A DNA stretch of 47,055 nucleotides, taken from positions 1 through 47,055 of the forward strand of contig VBCG01000137.1 in NCBI GenBank assembly GCA_005881895.1, read 5' to 3'. The notes beneath the pieces are model-generated. The model was not told where the DNA came from and made no database searches. It saw nothing but the letters and a program-made list of their open reading frames with translations. Shown here in pieces: positions 36,248 through 46,082 of the stretch. The position numbers were made by a program, and so were the translations under genes. How positions within the stretch are numbered: position 1 is the stretch's first letter; each line of letters starts with the position of its first letter. The DNA is from Betaproteobacteria bacterium. Lineage in GTDB: Bacteria > Pseudomonadota > Gammaproteobacteria > Burkholderiales > Casimicrobiaceae.

Positions 36248-36777
36248 GATTGCGCCGATCGACATGGCGGGCAGCTGCGAAGTACGTAGCGCGCCGATGG
36301 TCGGTTATTACCGCGCGCAGACCCTGCCTAACGCAGGGGAAACCGGCTAAGTCGCTCGCCGGTCCGGGTTTGTCCCTGGGAAAGTAGCGATCGTAAAGCA
36401 AGAGCGCAGTCTCCGCATCCGGCATCGGCCGGGACGAAGCGGCGTGCTGCGCGGCGCATGAAGCGAGAATTTCTGCTCGCGGATGCGAGGTGATGCCCGC
36501 GCCCTCTCGCGCCGCATCAGCGCAGCCGCCAGACATCGACGCCTGTTCGTGAACAAGAAGACGCACACCCGACGAGAGCCTTCGCCCCGGTCAACCGAGG
36601 CCCCATGCCAAACGAGCCCGTAACTTTTCGCTCCGCTTTCGTTCGTTGCCGGCCGTTGCCGGCAACGCAGTCTTCACACATGCCTGCCGCGTAGCTTGAT
36701 CGACGCAAGCCGTCGTGCTTGCGCCGTGTGCCGCTTCCCCACGCTGCCTACGGTCGACGTTGCGCCGGGGAAGGCCC
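36248..36777 (+). promoter_or_regulatory. Long structured 5' leader of rne
   Basis: No gene is seen in these 530 bp. They contain several stable stems: CCCTGC-CTAAC-GCAGGG (36322-36338), ACCGGC paired to GCCGGT (36342-36363), and a perfect 9-bp stem GTTGCCGGC-CGTT-GCCGGCAAC (36645-36666) just after a pyrimidine/U-rich single-stranded stretch. RNase E is known in enterobacteria to control its own mRNA through stem-loops in a long 5' UTR. This leader is a candidate for the same feedback, though the sequences are not homologous by eye. The ribosome site GGGGAAGG lies just before the start codon. Confidence 0.5.
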
Positions 36778-39525
36778 ATGAAACGCATGTTGTTCAACGC
36801 CACTCAAGCCGAAGAGCTTCGAGTGGCCATCGTCGATGGTCAGAAGCTCATAGACCTCGATATCGAATCCGCATCCAAGGAGCAGCGCAAGAGCAACATT
36901 TACAAAGCCGTCATCACGCGCATCGAGCCCTCGCTTGAAGCATGCTTCGTCGACTACGGCACCGACCGTCACGGCTTTCTACCGTTCAAGGAAATCTCGC
37001 GACCTAGTCTCAAGGCAGCCGCGGGTGCGCGCAGTGATGGCGACGACAGCGAAGAGCCGGGCGCGCGCCGCATGCAGGAACAACTCCGCGAGGGCCAGGA
37101 GCTCATCGTCCAAGTGGACAAGGACGAACGAGGAAACAAAGGCGCCGCACTCACAACCTACATTTCGCTGGCCGGACGTTACTTAGTCCTCATGCCGAAC
37201 AACCCGCGCGGCGGCGGTGTATCGCGACGGGTGGAGGGTGAAGAACGCAACGAACTCCGCGAAGCCGTCGGTCAGCTCGAAGTCCCGCGTGGAATGAGCG
37301 TCATCGCCCGCACGGCGGGCATCGGGCGCTCGACCGAAGAATTGCAGTGGGACTTGAACTACCTGATGCAGCTGTGGCGTGCGATCGAGGACGCCGCAAA
37401 GCTGCAGTCAGGCGCGTACTTGATCTACCAGGAATCGAGTCTCGTCATCCGCGCGATCCGCGATTACTTCCACCCCGACATCGGCGAGATCCTGATCGAC
37501 ACCGAGGGCATCTACGAACAGGCGCAGCAGTTCATGAGCCACGTAATGCCGGGCAATGTGTCGCGCGTCAAGCTGTACAAAGACGACGTCCCGTTGTTTT
37601 CGCGCTTTCAGATCGAGCACCAAATCGAGACGGCGTACGCGCGACAGGTTCCGTTGCCGTCAGGCGGCGCGATCGTCATCGATCACACCGAGGCGTTGGT
37701 GTCCGTCGATGTCAACTCGGCGCGCGCCACGAAAGGCAGCGACATTGAGACGACGGCGTTCGAGACGAACCTCGAAGCGGCCGAGGAAATCGCGCGGCAG
37801 CTGCGATTGCGCGACTTGGGCGGCCTGATCGTCATCGACTTCATCGACATGGAAAGCGCGAAGAACCAGCGCGAAGTCGAAAACCGACTCCGCGACGCGC
37901 TCAAATACGATCGCGCCCGCGTTCAACTGGGCAAGATCTCGCGTTTCGGCTTGATGGAGTTGTCGCGGCAGCGCCTACGGCCCGCGTTGGCTGAATCCGC
38001 CTACATCCCCTGCCCGCGTTGCCACGGCATCGGCCATATCCGCGGTACCGAGTCGACCGCACTGCATATCCTCCGGATCATCCAGGAGGAAGCGATGAAG
38101 GACAATACGGCGCAGGTCGTCGCGCAAATGCCCGTCGACGTTGCGACGTTCTTGTTGAACGAGAAACGCAGTGACGTGCTGTCGATCGAGACGCGCTTCA
38201 AAGTGAATGTCTTGCTCGTGCCGAACCGGCATCTCGAGACGCCAAACTACAGTATCGAGCGCCTGCGCCACGACGATTTGAACCTGGGCGAACCATTGCC
38301 CGCGTCGTTTCAGCTCGTGTCACAGCCCGAAGAGGAAGACTCCGCCAAAGCACGCAAGGAAGAGGTTCGCGAAGCGCGGCAGGAGGCGGTCGTCAAGGGC
38401 ATCACGCCGGCTCAACCGGCGCCCATTCCGGTTGCGAGAACGGCAATCGCAACGCGCGGCATTCCGGCGAAGTCCGTTCCTGCAGGGTTGCACGAAGGCA
38501 CGTGGTTATCGCGGGTGCTCGCATGGTTTAGGACGAAGCCCGCTGATTTTGCCGCCGCCACGCCAATGGATCGAACGTCTGAACCGGCCGCCAAACAAGT
38601 CACCCGCGAAGTTGCTGGCCGCGAGCTGGCCGACGTGCGTGGCCGCACTGAAGTCCGCCGAGACAAGACTGCGCATGATGAGCGTGGCGGTCGACAACGG
38701 CGTGACGAGCGCCGCGGCGAAGCACTGACGCAAGCACCGGCACGCGATGCCGGCCAAGGAGCACCGCAACCCCGCAAGCGTGAAGAACGAAAGGATGCCC
38801 GTCGCGACGATCGCCGCAATGAACGCCAGACGGAACCGCGTACGCAGCGACAAAAGCCGCCACGCGAGACGGGTGCCGAGGCCCCTGTAGCCAAGGCGAC
38901 GGCGGCGACCACCACGAGCTCCGTTCCACCAATGCCGCACGCAGACGGCGAGGAACGTCGCGAAGGGGGACGCAGACGGCGCGGTCGCCGTGGCCGTGGC
39001 GGTGATCGCGCGGAGCGCGCGCCGACAGTTGCCGCGACGCCTGAAACGACATCGCACGAACGAATCGGCAAGACGGAGACGGCCGCCGACGTCGTCGCTG
39101 CCGCAGGCATCCCTGCATCGAAAGAGCGAACCGACTCTCCCGTTGTCGTCGAGACTCATGAACGTGCGGCCGTAAATGTCGAGTTTAATGCCCATGCGCC
39201 AGCCCCAGCAATCGAAGCGCCGCCGGCGCGTGAAGCGGAGCCTGCAGCCCCCTTCGAGCCGGCGACCGAAATAAAAACTGCAGAGGAGCCCGCAACGCCA
39301 CGGAATCTGCCGGAGATTCCGCCGGTGACCGACGTACTACCACCTGATTCCGATTTGGTCCTCGTGGAAACGCGCCACGGCGTTCCGAGCGCGCCGGAAG
39401 GGGACTCGGAGTCCGTTCAATCCTCGCGCCCCAAGCGCTCACGACCGCCGCGCGTCGAAATCGCGAACGAACCTCTCGAGATGGTCGAAACGCACAAGGA
39501 GGACGCGGCGCCACCCGCGCCTTAG
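36778..39525 (+). CDS. rne: Ribonuclease E
   Basis: A 915-aa endoribonuclease, the scaffold of the RNA degradosome. The N-terminal [20 protein letters not shown] and S1 domain ([20 protein letters not shown]) lead to the DNase I-like catalytic domain. Its metal-binding Asp residues are in [10 protein letters not shown] and [10 protein letters not shown]. The zinc-link Cys pair is CPRCHGIGH (about residue 420). After about residue 530 the chain is disordered and rich in Arg, Glu, Ala and Pro ([11 protein letters not shown] and similar), the expected RNA- and partner-binding scaffold. The ATG at 36778 follows a GGGGAAGG site. It is preceded by a long structured leader. Confidence 0.96.
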   Translation: MKRMLFNATQAEELRVAIVDGQKLIDLDIESASKEQRKSNIYKAVITRIEPSLEACFVDYGTDRHGFLPFKEISRPSLKAAAGARSDGDDSEEPGARRMQEQLREGQELIVQVDKDERGNKGAALTTYISLAGRYLVLMPNNPRGGGVSRRVEGEERNELREAVGQLEVPRGMSVIARTAGIGRSTEELQWDLNYLMQLWRAIEDAAKLQSGAYLIYQESSLVIRAIRDYFHPDIGEILIDTEGIYEQAQQFMSHVMPGNVSRVKLYKDDVPLFSRFQIEHQIETAYARQVPLPSGGAIVIDHTEALVSVDVNSARATKGSDIETTAFETNLEAAEEIARQLRLRDLGGLIVIDFIDMESAKNQREVENRLRDALKYDRARVQLGKISRFGLMELSRQRLRPALAESAYIPCPRCHGIGHIRGTESTALHILRIIQEEAMKDNTAQVVAQMPVDVATFLLNEKRSDVLSIETRFKVNVLLVPNRHLETPNYSIERLRHDDLNLGEPLPASFQLVSQPEEEDSAKARKEEVREARQEAVVKGITPAQPAPIPVARTAIATRGIPAKSVPAGLHEGTWLSRVLAWFRTKPADFAAATPMDRTSEPAAKQVTREVAGRELADVRGRTEVRRDKTAHDERGGRQRRDERRGEALTQAPARDAGQGAPQPRKREERKDARRDDRRNERQTEPRTQRQKPPRETGAEAPVAKATAATTTSSVPPMPHADGEERREGGRRRRGRRGRGGDRAERAPTVAATPETTSHERIGKTETAADVVAAAGIPASKERTDSPVVVETHERAAVNVEFNAHAPAPAIEAPPAREAEPAAPFEPATEIKTAEEPATPRNLPEIPPVTDVLPPDSDLVLVETRHGVPSAPEGDSESVQSSRPKRSRPPRVEIANEPLEMVETHKEDAAPPAP

Positions 39526-39570
39526 TATGTGGCGCGCATCGCTGCGGCGCGCACACGCCTCACTGAATGT

Positions 39571-40083
39571 TCATGCGCTCGCAGCGGTTTCCGCAACGCG
39601 CGCAAATAGCGCCTCGCTGGCGGGTTCGATCAGATCCAACATCCGTTCGAACCCGTCAGGTCCGCCGTAATACGGATCGGGAACCTCGCGCACGCCTAGT
39701 TGGGGCGCGAGATCGAGCAGCAACCCGAGGTGTCCATCGAATTCCTTCGGCCGCACCTCGATCAACCGATGCAGATTGTTGTGATCCATCGCCAGAATCC
39801 ACTGGAAGCGCGCGAAGTCCTTTGAATCGACTTGGCGCGCACGAAGCTTCCGAATGTCGTAACCTCTTCGTTGCGCGCTCGCGATTGCGCGCGCATCCGG
39901 TGGCTCGCCGACGTGGTAGTCATGCGTACCCGCAGAATCGATGATGAGCTTCTTTGTCCAGCCTCCGCGGCTCGCGACGGCGCGAAAAACACCTTCAGCC
40001 GTCGGGGATCTGCAGATATTGCCCATGCAGACAAAGAGGACGCCGACTTTGTCCTTCACTGGCGTTTTCCAGTCGAAATTCAT
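39571..40083 (-). CDS. Low-molecular-weight protein tyrosine phosphatase
   Basis: A 170-aa LMW-PTP. The P-loop CX5R is in VLFVCMGNICRSPTAEG and the general-acid Asp is in REVPDPYYGG. It hydrolyses phosphotyrosine, in bacteria often acting on exopolysaccharide tyrosine kinases, although no such kinase is in the window. It lies 15 bp downstream of uvrB in the same direction and ends convergently with rne. Confidence 0.93.
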   Translation of the reverse strand: MNFDWKTPVKDKVGVLFVCMGNICRSPTAEGVFRAVASRGGWTKKLIIDSAGTHDYHVGEPPDARAIASAQRRGYDIRKLRARQVDSKDFARFQWILAMDHNNLHRLIEVRPKEFDGHLGLLLDLAPQLGVREVPDPYYGGPDGFERMLDLIEPASEALFARVAETAASA

Positions 40084-40098
40084 CGCGCGATGAGGCGA

Positions 40099-42132
40099 TT
40101 ATGTCTCGACCGGTGCTTGCACGCCGAACATCGCTTCCTTGAGCTCGTACAACCGGTCGCGTAGCTCCGCGGCCTTCTCGAATTCGAGGTTGCGCGCAGC
40201 GTCGAGCATCTGCTTCTCGAGCAGCTTCAACTCCTTCTCGAGATCCTTCTCGCCCATCGCCTCGTATTTCGCGCGCACTTGCGCAGCTTTGAGCGCTTTC
40301 GTGCCTTCGTCGTAGTCGTAAACACCGTCGATCATGTCCTTGATGCGCTTCTCGATACCCTTGGGCGTGATCCCCATTTTGGCGTTCCAGGCGACCTGCT
40401 TCGCGCGCCGGCGTTCGGTCTCGCCGATCGCGGCCTTCATCGAGTCGGTCATCCGGTCGCCGTAAAGAATCGCCATGCCGTTGATGTGCCGCGCTGCACG
40501 GCCGATCGTTTGAATCAGCGAGCGCTCCGCACGCAGGAATCCTTCTTTATCCGCATCGAGGATGGCGACGAGTGAGACCTCTGGAATATCGAGGCCTTCG
40601 CGCAGCAAATTGATACCCACCAGCACATCGAACTCGCCAAGGCGCAGATCGCGGATGATCTCCACGCGCTCGACCGTGTCGATGTCCGAATGCAAATAGC
40701 GGACCTTGACGCCGTGTTCGGCGAGATAGTCGGTCAGATCCTCCGCCATCCGCTTCGTGAGCGTCGTCACCAGCACGCGTTCGTTTCGCTCGACGCGGAG
40801 CTTGATCTCGGACAACAGATCATCGACCTGCGTTGCCGCAGGGCGCACATCCAACGCCGGGTCGACGAGCCCCGTCGGCCGCACCAACTGCTCGACCACT
40901 TGGCCTGCATGTGCGCGTTCGTATTCGGCCGGCGTGGCCGACACGAACATCGTCTGCGGCAGAAGCTTTTCGAACTCGTCAAAGCGCAACGGGCGGTTGT
41001 CCAACGCCGAAGGCAAACGAAATCCGTAGTTGACGAGATTCTCTTTCCGCGCACGGTCGCCGCGGTACATGCCGCCGACCTGCGGCACGGTGACGTGGCT
41101 TTCGTCGATGAACATCAGCGCGTTGCGCGGCAAATAGTCGATCAACGTCGGCGGCGGCTCACCCGCCTTGCGCCCCGACAGGTGACGCGAATAGTTTTCG
41201 ATTCCTTTGCAGAAGCCAATCTCGTTCATCATTTCAAGATCGAAGCGCGTCCGTTGCTCGATGCGTTGCGCTTCGACCAGCTTCATCTGCGAGACGAAAA
41301 ACTCCTTCTGCAGCGCGAGCTCCTGCTTGACCGCTTCGATGGCGTTCAGAACCTTTTGCCGGCCGGTGACGTAATGCGACGACGGGAAGATCGTGTAGCG
41401 CGTCATCTTCTGCTTCAAATGACCGGTCAACGGGTCGAAGAGTTGCACGGATTCGACTTCGTCGTCGAACAGGCACACGCGCACCGCGTTCTCCGCGTTT
41501 TCCGCTGGAAAGATATCGAGCACGTCGCCGCGCACGCGAAACGTGCCGCGCCTGAACTCGAGCTCGGCGCGCTGATATTGCATCTCCGCCAGCCGCTTGA
41601 TTGCATCGCGCTGCGCGAGCTTGTCGCCTTGCCGAACGTGCAGGATCATGCTGTGATATTCGGACGGGTCGCCGATGCCGTAGATCGCCGATACTGTGCA
41701 GACGATCACGCAATCCGGGCGCTCGAGGATCGCCTTCGTTGCCGACAGCCGCATCTGCTCGATGTGCTCATTGATCGAGCTGTCCTTCTCGATATAGAGA
41801 TCGCGCGACGGTACGTACGCTTCCGGTTGATAGTAATCGTAATAGGAAACGAAATATTCAACGGCGTTGTGCGGGAAAAACTCGCGGAACTCGGAATAGA
41901 GTTGCGCGGCAAGCGTCTTGTTCGGCGCGAGCACAAGCGCGGGACGTCCAGTGCGCGCAATCACGTTGGCCATCGTGTACGTCTTACCCGACCCGGTGAC
42001 GCCGAGGAGCGTTTGGAACGACAACCCATCGGTGAGACCCTGGACGAGCTTGTCGATCGCCTCAGGCTGATCGCCTGCGGGCTCGAAGGGCTGATGCAAC
42101 TCGTACGGGCTATCGGGAAACGTCACGATCAT
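40099..42132 (-). CDS. uvrB: Excinuclease ABC subunit B
   Basis: A 677-aa helicase-like damage-verification subunit of nucleotide excision repair. Walker A is [15 protein letters not shown], the beta-hairpin region is [19 protein letters not shown], the helicase motif DESHVTVPQ is present, and the C-terminal UVR domain reads [20 protein letters not shown]. It loads with UvrA and recruits UvrC. The ATG at 42132 begins the conserved [18 protein letters not shown]. On this strand upstream, TTGGTT and TAAAAT could be promoter elements. No CTG-N10-CAG LexA box is seen there. Confidence 0.97.
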   Translation of the reverse strand: MIVTFPDSPYELHQPFEPAGDQPEAIDKLVQGLTDGLSFQTLLGVTGSGKTYTMANVIARTGRPALVLAPNKTLAAQLYSEFREFFPHNAVEYFVSYYDYYQPEAYVPSRDLYIEKDSSINEHIEQMRLSATKAILERPDCVIVCTVSAIYGIGDPSEYHSMILHVRQGDKLAQRDAIKRLAEMQYQRAELEFRRGTFRVRGDVLDIFPAENAENAVRVCLFDDEVESVQLFDPLTGHLKQKMTRYTIFPSSHYVTGRQKVLNAIEAVKQELALQKEFFVSQMKLVEAQRIEQRTRFDLEMMNEIGFCKGIENYSRHLSGRKAGEPPPTLIDYLPRNALMFIDESHVTVPQVGGMYRGDRARKENLVNYGFRLPSALDNRPLRFDEFEKLLPQTMFVSATPAEYERAHAGQVVEQLVRPTGLVDPALDVRPAATQVDDLLSEIKLRVERNERVLVTTLTKRMAEDLTDYLAEHGVKVRYLHSDIDTVERVEIIRDLRLGEFDVLVGINLLREGLDIPEVSLVAILDADKEGFLRAERSLIQTIGRAARHINGMAILYGDRMTDSMKAAIGETERRRAKQVAWNAKMGITPKGIEKRIKDMIDGVYDYDEGTKALKAAQVRAKYEAMGEKDLEKELKLLEKQMLDAARNLEFEKAAELRDRLYELKEAMFGVQAPVET

Positions 42133-42238
42133 GTCTTCTACAAGCGAACAAGAGAACCGGATATTTTAACCAATACGCGCCCACCGGCGCGAATGTGTTT
42201 CGGAAACGGAGCGAAACGACGCCGCGACGCAGCGCCGA

Positions 42239-44089
42239 TCACAGGGCAGCGTGCGGGATTGCCGCCTCGGCGCCCGCCTCAGAAGTCGAGATGTGTGCGT
42301 CAGGCGTACCAAATTGCAATGCAGCCAGTCGAGCATAAAGCGGACTTTCACGCGTCAGATCATCGTGCCGCCCGACCGCCACGATGCGGCCACGGTCCAT
42401 CACCGCGATACGATCGGCGTGCCGGACCGTTGCGAGTCGATGAGCGATCATCAACACCGTACGTCCGGCCATCAGGCGCTCGAGAGCGAGTTGCACGACA
42501 CGCTCACTTTCGGCATCAAGTGCGCTGGTCGCCTCGTCGAGCAGCAGCACGGGACGGTTGGCGAGAATGGCGCGCGCAATCGCCAGCCGTTGTCGTTGGC
42601 CTCCAGATAGGCGCACACCGCGTTCGCCGAGAAAGCTCTTATAGCCTTCCGGCAGGCGTTCGATGAATTCACTCGCAAACGCCGCCTCGCACGCCGCCAA
42701 AACCTCAGCGTCGCTTGCGTCGGGTCGACCGTAGCGCACGTTTTCCAGAACGCTGGCCGCGAAGATGACCGGGTCTTGCGGCACTACGGCTAAGCGGCGA
42801 CGCACCTCAAGCGGGTCCGCCGCCTTCAAATCGACGTCGTCGATGCGAACGACACCGCGTTGTGGATCGTAGAAGCGAAGCAACAGCGCGAAAACGGTCG
42901 TCTTGCCGGCACCCGAGGGGCCGACCAACGCGATTTTTTCGCCGGCACGCACCGTAAGCGAAAAATCGTCGAGCGCCGCGGTCTCGGGACGCGACGGATA
43001 GCAAAACGTCACGGCATCGAAGCTCACGATGCCGCGTGCGCGCGCTGGCATCGGTACCGGATGCGCAGGCGCACGAATTTCCGGCTCGATGGCCAGTAAT
43101 TCGAACAGCCGCTCAGTCGCCCCCGCGGCGCGCTGCAAATCGCCGATGACTTCACTGATCGTCCCCACTGCGCTTGCGACCAGTACCGCATAGAACACGA
43201 ACGCGGAGAGCTGTCCGGGCGAGAGCCGCCCGGCGACCACGTCGTGACCTCCAATCCATAGGATCACGCCCACTGCTCCGAAAACCAGGACGATCACTGT
43301 CGCCACGAGCAGCGCGCGTTGGCGAATGCGTCGCTTCGCCGTCGCAAACGCCGCCTCGACGCGTTCGCGGAACAGTTTGCGATCGATCTCTTCGTGGCCG
43401 TAAGCCTGCGCGGTGCGTACTTCGTGCAACGCCTCGTCAACGTACGCGCCGACGTCGCCCACTCGGTCCTGACTCGCGCGCGCAAGGCGGCGCACGCGAC
43501 GCCCAAAGAGAATGATGGGGGTGACGACAAGCGGAACGCCGGCAAGAACGAGCAGCGTCAACTTGACGCTCGTCAGCATGAGCATCACGAATCCGCCGAT
43601 CATCAGCAACGAATTGCGAATCGCCATCGACGCCGACGAGCCGATGATCGTTTCCAGCATTGTCGTGTCGTTGGTAAGGCGCGAGATCACTTCGCCGGTT
43701 CGAGTGATTTCGAAGAAGCTGGGCGGCAGACGCAGTAGATGATCGAACACCGCGCGGCGCAGGTCGGCCGTCACGCGCTCCCCCAGCCACGAAACGAAAT
43801 AGAACCGCGTGTATGTCGCGAGCGCGACAACGATGATCACCGCGAGCATTGCCCCGAGCATGCGATCCAGCTCAGCGGCGTTGCCCGCCGAAAAGCCGCG
43901 ATCGACGACGAAGCGAAGTCCCTGACCCATCGCGAGCACCGCGGCGGCAGCAAACAGAAGACCGACCGCAGCGTAAACGACCTGCCGGCGATACGGCCGC
44001 ACAAAAGCGCCTATGCGGGAAACGATCCGCAGTGCGGTCAGCGGTGGAATCTTTGGTGCGGGTTCGAGACGGGAATCGGCGCGGGCCAT
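42239..44089 (-). CDS. MsbA-like ABC exporter (fused permease-ATPase)
   Basis: A 616-aa half-transporter. Six membrane helices lie in residues 20-310 (for example VVYAAVGLLFAAAAVLAMG and VATVIVLVFGAVGVILWIGG). The ATPase has Walker A VGPSGAGKTTVFAL, signature LSGGQRQRLAIARAIL, Walker B VLLLDEATSALD and the H-loop IAHRLATV. Such proteins export lipids, lipid A or drugs; the LPS gene in the window is compatible with, but does not prove, a lipid role. The ATG at 44089 (MARADSRLE) is chosen over one 54 nt upstream. It sits between uvrB and the divergent aminotransferase. Confidence 0.88.
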   Translation of the reverse strand: MARADSRLEPAPKIPPLTALRIVSRIGAFVRPYRRQVVYAAVGLLFAAAAVLAMGQGLRFVVDRGFSAGNAAELDRMLGAMLAVIIVVALATYTRFYFVSWLGERVTADLRRAVFDHLLRLPPSFFEITRTGEVISRLTNDTTMLETIIGSSASMAIRNSLLMIGGFVMLMLTSVKLTLLVLAGVPLVVTPIILFGRRVRRLARASQDRVGDVGAYVDEALHEVRTAQAYGHEEIDRKLFRERVEAAFATAKRRIRQRALLVATVIVLVFGAVGVILWIGGHDVVAGRLSPGQLSAFVFYAVLVASAVGTISEVIGDLQRAAGATERLFELLAIEPEIRAPAHPVPMPARARGIVSFDAVTFCYPSRPETAALDDFSLTVRAGEKIALVGPSGAGKTTVFALLLRFYDPQRGVVRIDDVDLKAADPLEVRRRLAVVPQDPVIFAASVLENVRYGRPDASDAEVLAACEAAFASEFIERLPEGYKSFLGERGVRLSGGQRQRLAIARAILANRPVLLLDEATSALDAESERVVQLALERLMAGRTVLMIAHRLATVRHADRIAVMDRGRIVAVGRHDDLTRESPLYARLAALQFGTPDAHISTSEAGAEAAIPHAAL

Positions 44090-44198
44090 GCGATAGCAGC
44101 GGATGTGTTCAAGGTAGGTGGGGACGGTCCCGCGCGCGCTCAAGGTCGCGATCGTCGGCGGTACAATACGTTACTCCTTCACGTCTTGGTAATCCGCC

Positions 44199-45419
44199 AT
44201 GAATGCCCCGCTGACCGGTTCGCTGCTTTCGGCCATCGAGCTCGCGCCGCGCGATCCCATCCTCGGCGTTTCGGAAGCATTCAACGCTGACCGAAGTGTG
44301 CACAAAGTGAACCTTGGCGTGGGCGTCTACTGTGATGACAACGGCAAGATTCCTCTGCTCGAATGCGTCAAGCGCGCCGAGCATGAAATTGCGGAGCGAG
44401 CAGCGCCTCGCGGCTACTTACCCATCGACGGGATCCCCGTCTACGACAAAGCCGTGCAAGCGATGCTGCTCGGCGCAGACAGCGAAATTGTGGCGCTCGG
44501 TCGCGGTGTGACGGTCCAAACGCTGGGCGGCACAGGCGGACTCAAGGTCGGCGCCGATTTTCTACGCAAGTTCGCCCCCGGCGCACAGGTATGGATCAGC
44601 GACCCGAGCTGGGAGAATCATCGCGCGCTATTTGAAGGCGCCGGCTTTGTGGTCAATGCGTATCCGTACTATGCGCCGGCGACGCACGGCCTCGACTTCG
44701 ACGGTATGCGTTCCGCACTCGAAAACCTGTCACCAGGATCGATCGTCGTGTTGCACGCGTGTTGCCACAATCCAACCGGTGTCGACCCAACCGACGGACA
44801 ATGGACCACAATCATCGATATCGTCCGCACGCGCGGGCTGATTCCGTTCGTCGACATCGCCTATCAAGGCTTCGATCGCGACATTGATCGCGACGCGACG
44901 GTCGTGCATAGATTCGCCGCAACGCCGGGGCCGCTGTTCGTTTCGAACTCGTTTTCAAAATCGTTTTCGTTGTACGGGGAGCGCATCGGCGCGGTGACAG
45001 TCGTCGCGACGGACAAAGACGAAGCCGCGCGCGTGCTTTCGCAGTTGAAACGTGTCGTTCGCGCCAATTATTCGACGCCGCCGACGCATGGCGCGCAAAT
45101 CATCGCGACAGTGCTAGGCAATCCGGAGTTGTGTGCGTTGTGGAAAATTGAGCTCGCTGGAATGCGCGAACGGATCCGCGAAATGCGCAAGGCGCTGGTC
45201 GAGAAGCTCACCGATTGTGCGACCGGCACCGATTTTGGATTCATCCTCGAACAACGAGGCATGTTTTCATACACGGGCCTTACGGCCGCGCAAGTGTCGC
45301 GGCTGCGCAACGAGTTTTCCGTTTATGCCGTGGACACCGGCCGGATTTGCATCGCTGCGCTCAATACGCGTAACGTCGAATACACGGCGAAAGCGATTGC
45401 GGCGGTGATCAAAAACTAG
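44199..45419 (+). CDS. Aspartate/aromatic amino acid aminotransferase
   Basis: A 406-aa class I PLP aminotransferase of the AspC/TyrB subgroup. PLP-site parts are NLGVGVYCDDNG, HACCHNPTGVDPT, FVDIAYQGF and the lysine motif SNSFSKSFSLYGERIG. The Arg in the C-terminal GRICIAALN binds the substrate carboxylate. AspC and TyrB substrates cannot be told apart by eye; orthologues beside uvrB are commonly annotated as aromatic aminotransferases. It is divergent from the exporter, with TACAAT about 35 bp before the ATG as a possible -10 box. Confidence 0.93.
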   Translation: MNAPLTGSLLSAIELAPRDPILGVSEAFNADRSVHKVNLGVGVYCDDNGKIPLLECVKRAEHEIAERAAPRGYLPIDGIPVYDKAVQAMLLGADSEIVALGRGVTVQTLGGTGGLKVGADFLRKFAPGAQVWISDPSWENHRALFEGAGFVVNAYPYYAPATHGLDFDGMRSALENLSPGSIVVLHACCHNPTGVDPTDGQWTTIIDIVRTRGLIPFVDIAYQGFDRDIDRDATVVHRFAATPGPLFVSNSFSKSFSLYGERIGAVTVVATDKDEAARVLSQLKRVVRANYSTPPTHGAQIIATVLGNPELCALWKIELAGMRERIREMRKALVEKLTDCATGTDFGFILEQRGMFSYTGLTAAQVSRLRNEFSVYAVDTGRICIAALNTRNVEYTAKAIAAVIKN

Positions 45420-45440
45420 ACACAACGAACGCATTTCGTC

Positions 45441-45470
45441 TTGGCAGCACCGAGCTCTCTACTGTATAAT
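45441..45470 (+). promoter_or_regulatory. Promoter of the tRNA-Gly gene
   Basis: TTGGCA (45441-45446), an 18-bp spacer and a consensus TATAAT (45465-45470), placed 15 bp upstream of the mature 5' end of tRNA-Gly. Position and match to the sigma-70 consensus are both good. Confidence 0.75.
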
Positions 45471-45485
45471 CAACGACTTCCTTTC

Positions 45486-45561
45486 GCGGGAATAGCTCAG
45501 TTGGTAGAGCGCAACCTTGCCAAGGTTGAGGTCGCGAGTTCGAGACTCGTTTCCCGCTCCA
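45486..45561 (+). tRNA. tRNA-Gly (GCC)
   Basis: A complete cloverleaf. Acceptor GCGGGAA pairs with TTCCCGC, and the D-arm is GCTC-AGTTGGTA-GAGC. Anticodon stem CAACC/GGTTG carries the loop TTGCCAA (anticodon GCC). The T-loop is TTCGAGA, and CCA is encoded after T. It is expressed from the promoter at 45441 and followed 10 bp later by a terminator-like hairpin. Confidence 0.97.
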
Positions 45562-45571
45562 GATTTTTCGA

Positions 45572-45600
45572 GGGAGAGCAGCATCAAAGCTCTCCCTTTT
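45572..45600 (+). terminator. Intrinsic terminator between the two tRNA genes
   Basis: GGGAGAGC-AGCATCAAA-GCTCTCCC followed by TTTT: a perfect 8-bp stem with a U-run, directly after tRNA-Gly. It should end most transcripts, so tRNA-Cys would need read-through or its own promoter, which is not evident. Confidence 0.75.
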
Positions 45601-45640
45601 AGCTTGTAGCCGGACTGCGCACGCGGACGGCGCCCCACAA

Positions 45641-45711
45641 GGCGGGGTGGCAGAGTGGTTATGCAGCGGCCTGCAAAGCCGTGGACGCCGGTTCGATTCC
45701 GACCCCCGCCT
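45641..45711 (+). tRNA. tRNA-Cys (GCA)
   Basis: Acceptor GGCGGGG pairs with CCCCGCC. Anticodon stem CGGC/GCCG carries the loop CTGCAAA (anticodon GCA). The T-loop is TTCGATT, with one C-A mismatch in the T-stem (GCCGG against CCGAC). The discriminator T is followed by CCCCA, so the CCA end is not cleanly encoded. It is 80 bp downstream of tRNA-Gly. Confidence 0.93.
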
Positions 45712-45714
45712 CCC

Positions 45715-46082
45715 CATGGCACGCGCTCTCGGAAGCGACCAATCGATAAGCTCGAGAAAATAGCGGGCCTAACTCAATCGCCATAGGTTCTACCGCGCTC
45801 CGTCGGATAGTGAAGGTCGCACATCTATGGCAAATCGCGCGCATACAAGAACGGCGGATTAACAGGGCGATGTGATTCGCTGACTTGTTGATATTCGGTC
45901 GCAACCTTCCAACGACGCTACGTTTTTTCAACGGTGTACGCACTCGACCGTTTCGAGCGAGGTTGCCTGCTCGTCGTGCTTTAAGCGGCGCAGTTATCCC
46001 AGAAGACCGCACCCTGAACGCAGCGACCGCGATAGTCGCCGTTGACTCAATGAAAGTAGAAGGCTTGCCCTGTGAAGTCCGC
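45715..46082. other. Gene-poor stretch after tRNA-Cys
   Basis: About 370 bp in which I see no credible gene, RNA or repeat. Open frames on both strands lack start signals, family resemblance and the codon bias of the neighbours. The base composition is lower in GC than the surrounding genes. Its place directly after a tRNA makes it a possible scar of an integrated element, but no att repeat of the tRNA 3' end was found. Confidence 0.4.

Noticed and set aside
39531-39555. GC hairpin between rne and the phosphatase gene as a terminator
   Set aside because: The GCGCGC stem is plausible but no T-tract follows on either strand.
42133-42238. Possible LexA/SOS box upstream of uvrB
   Set aside because: No CTG-N10-CAG type sequence could be found in the uvrB upstream region.
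40690-42666. A 658-codon open frame opposite uvrB and the exporter end
   Set aside because: It spans two real genes on the opposite strand and has no recognisable domain or start signal.
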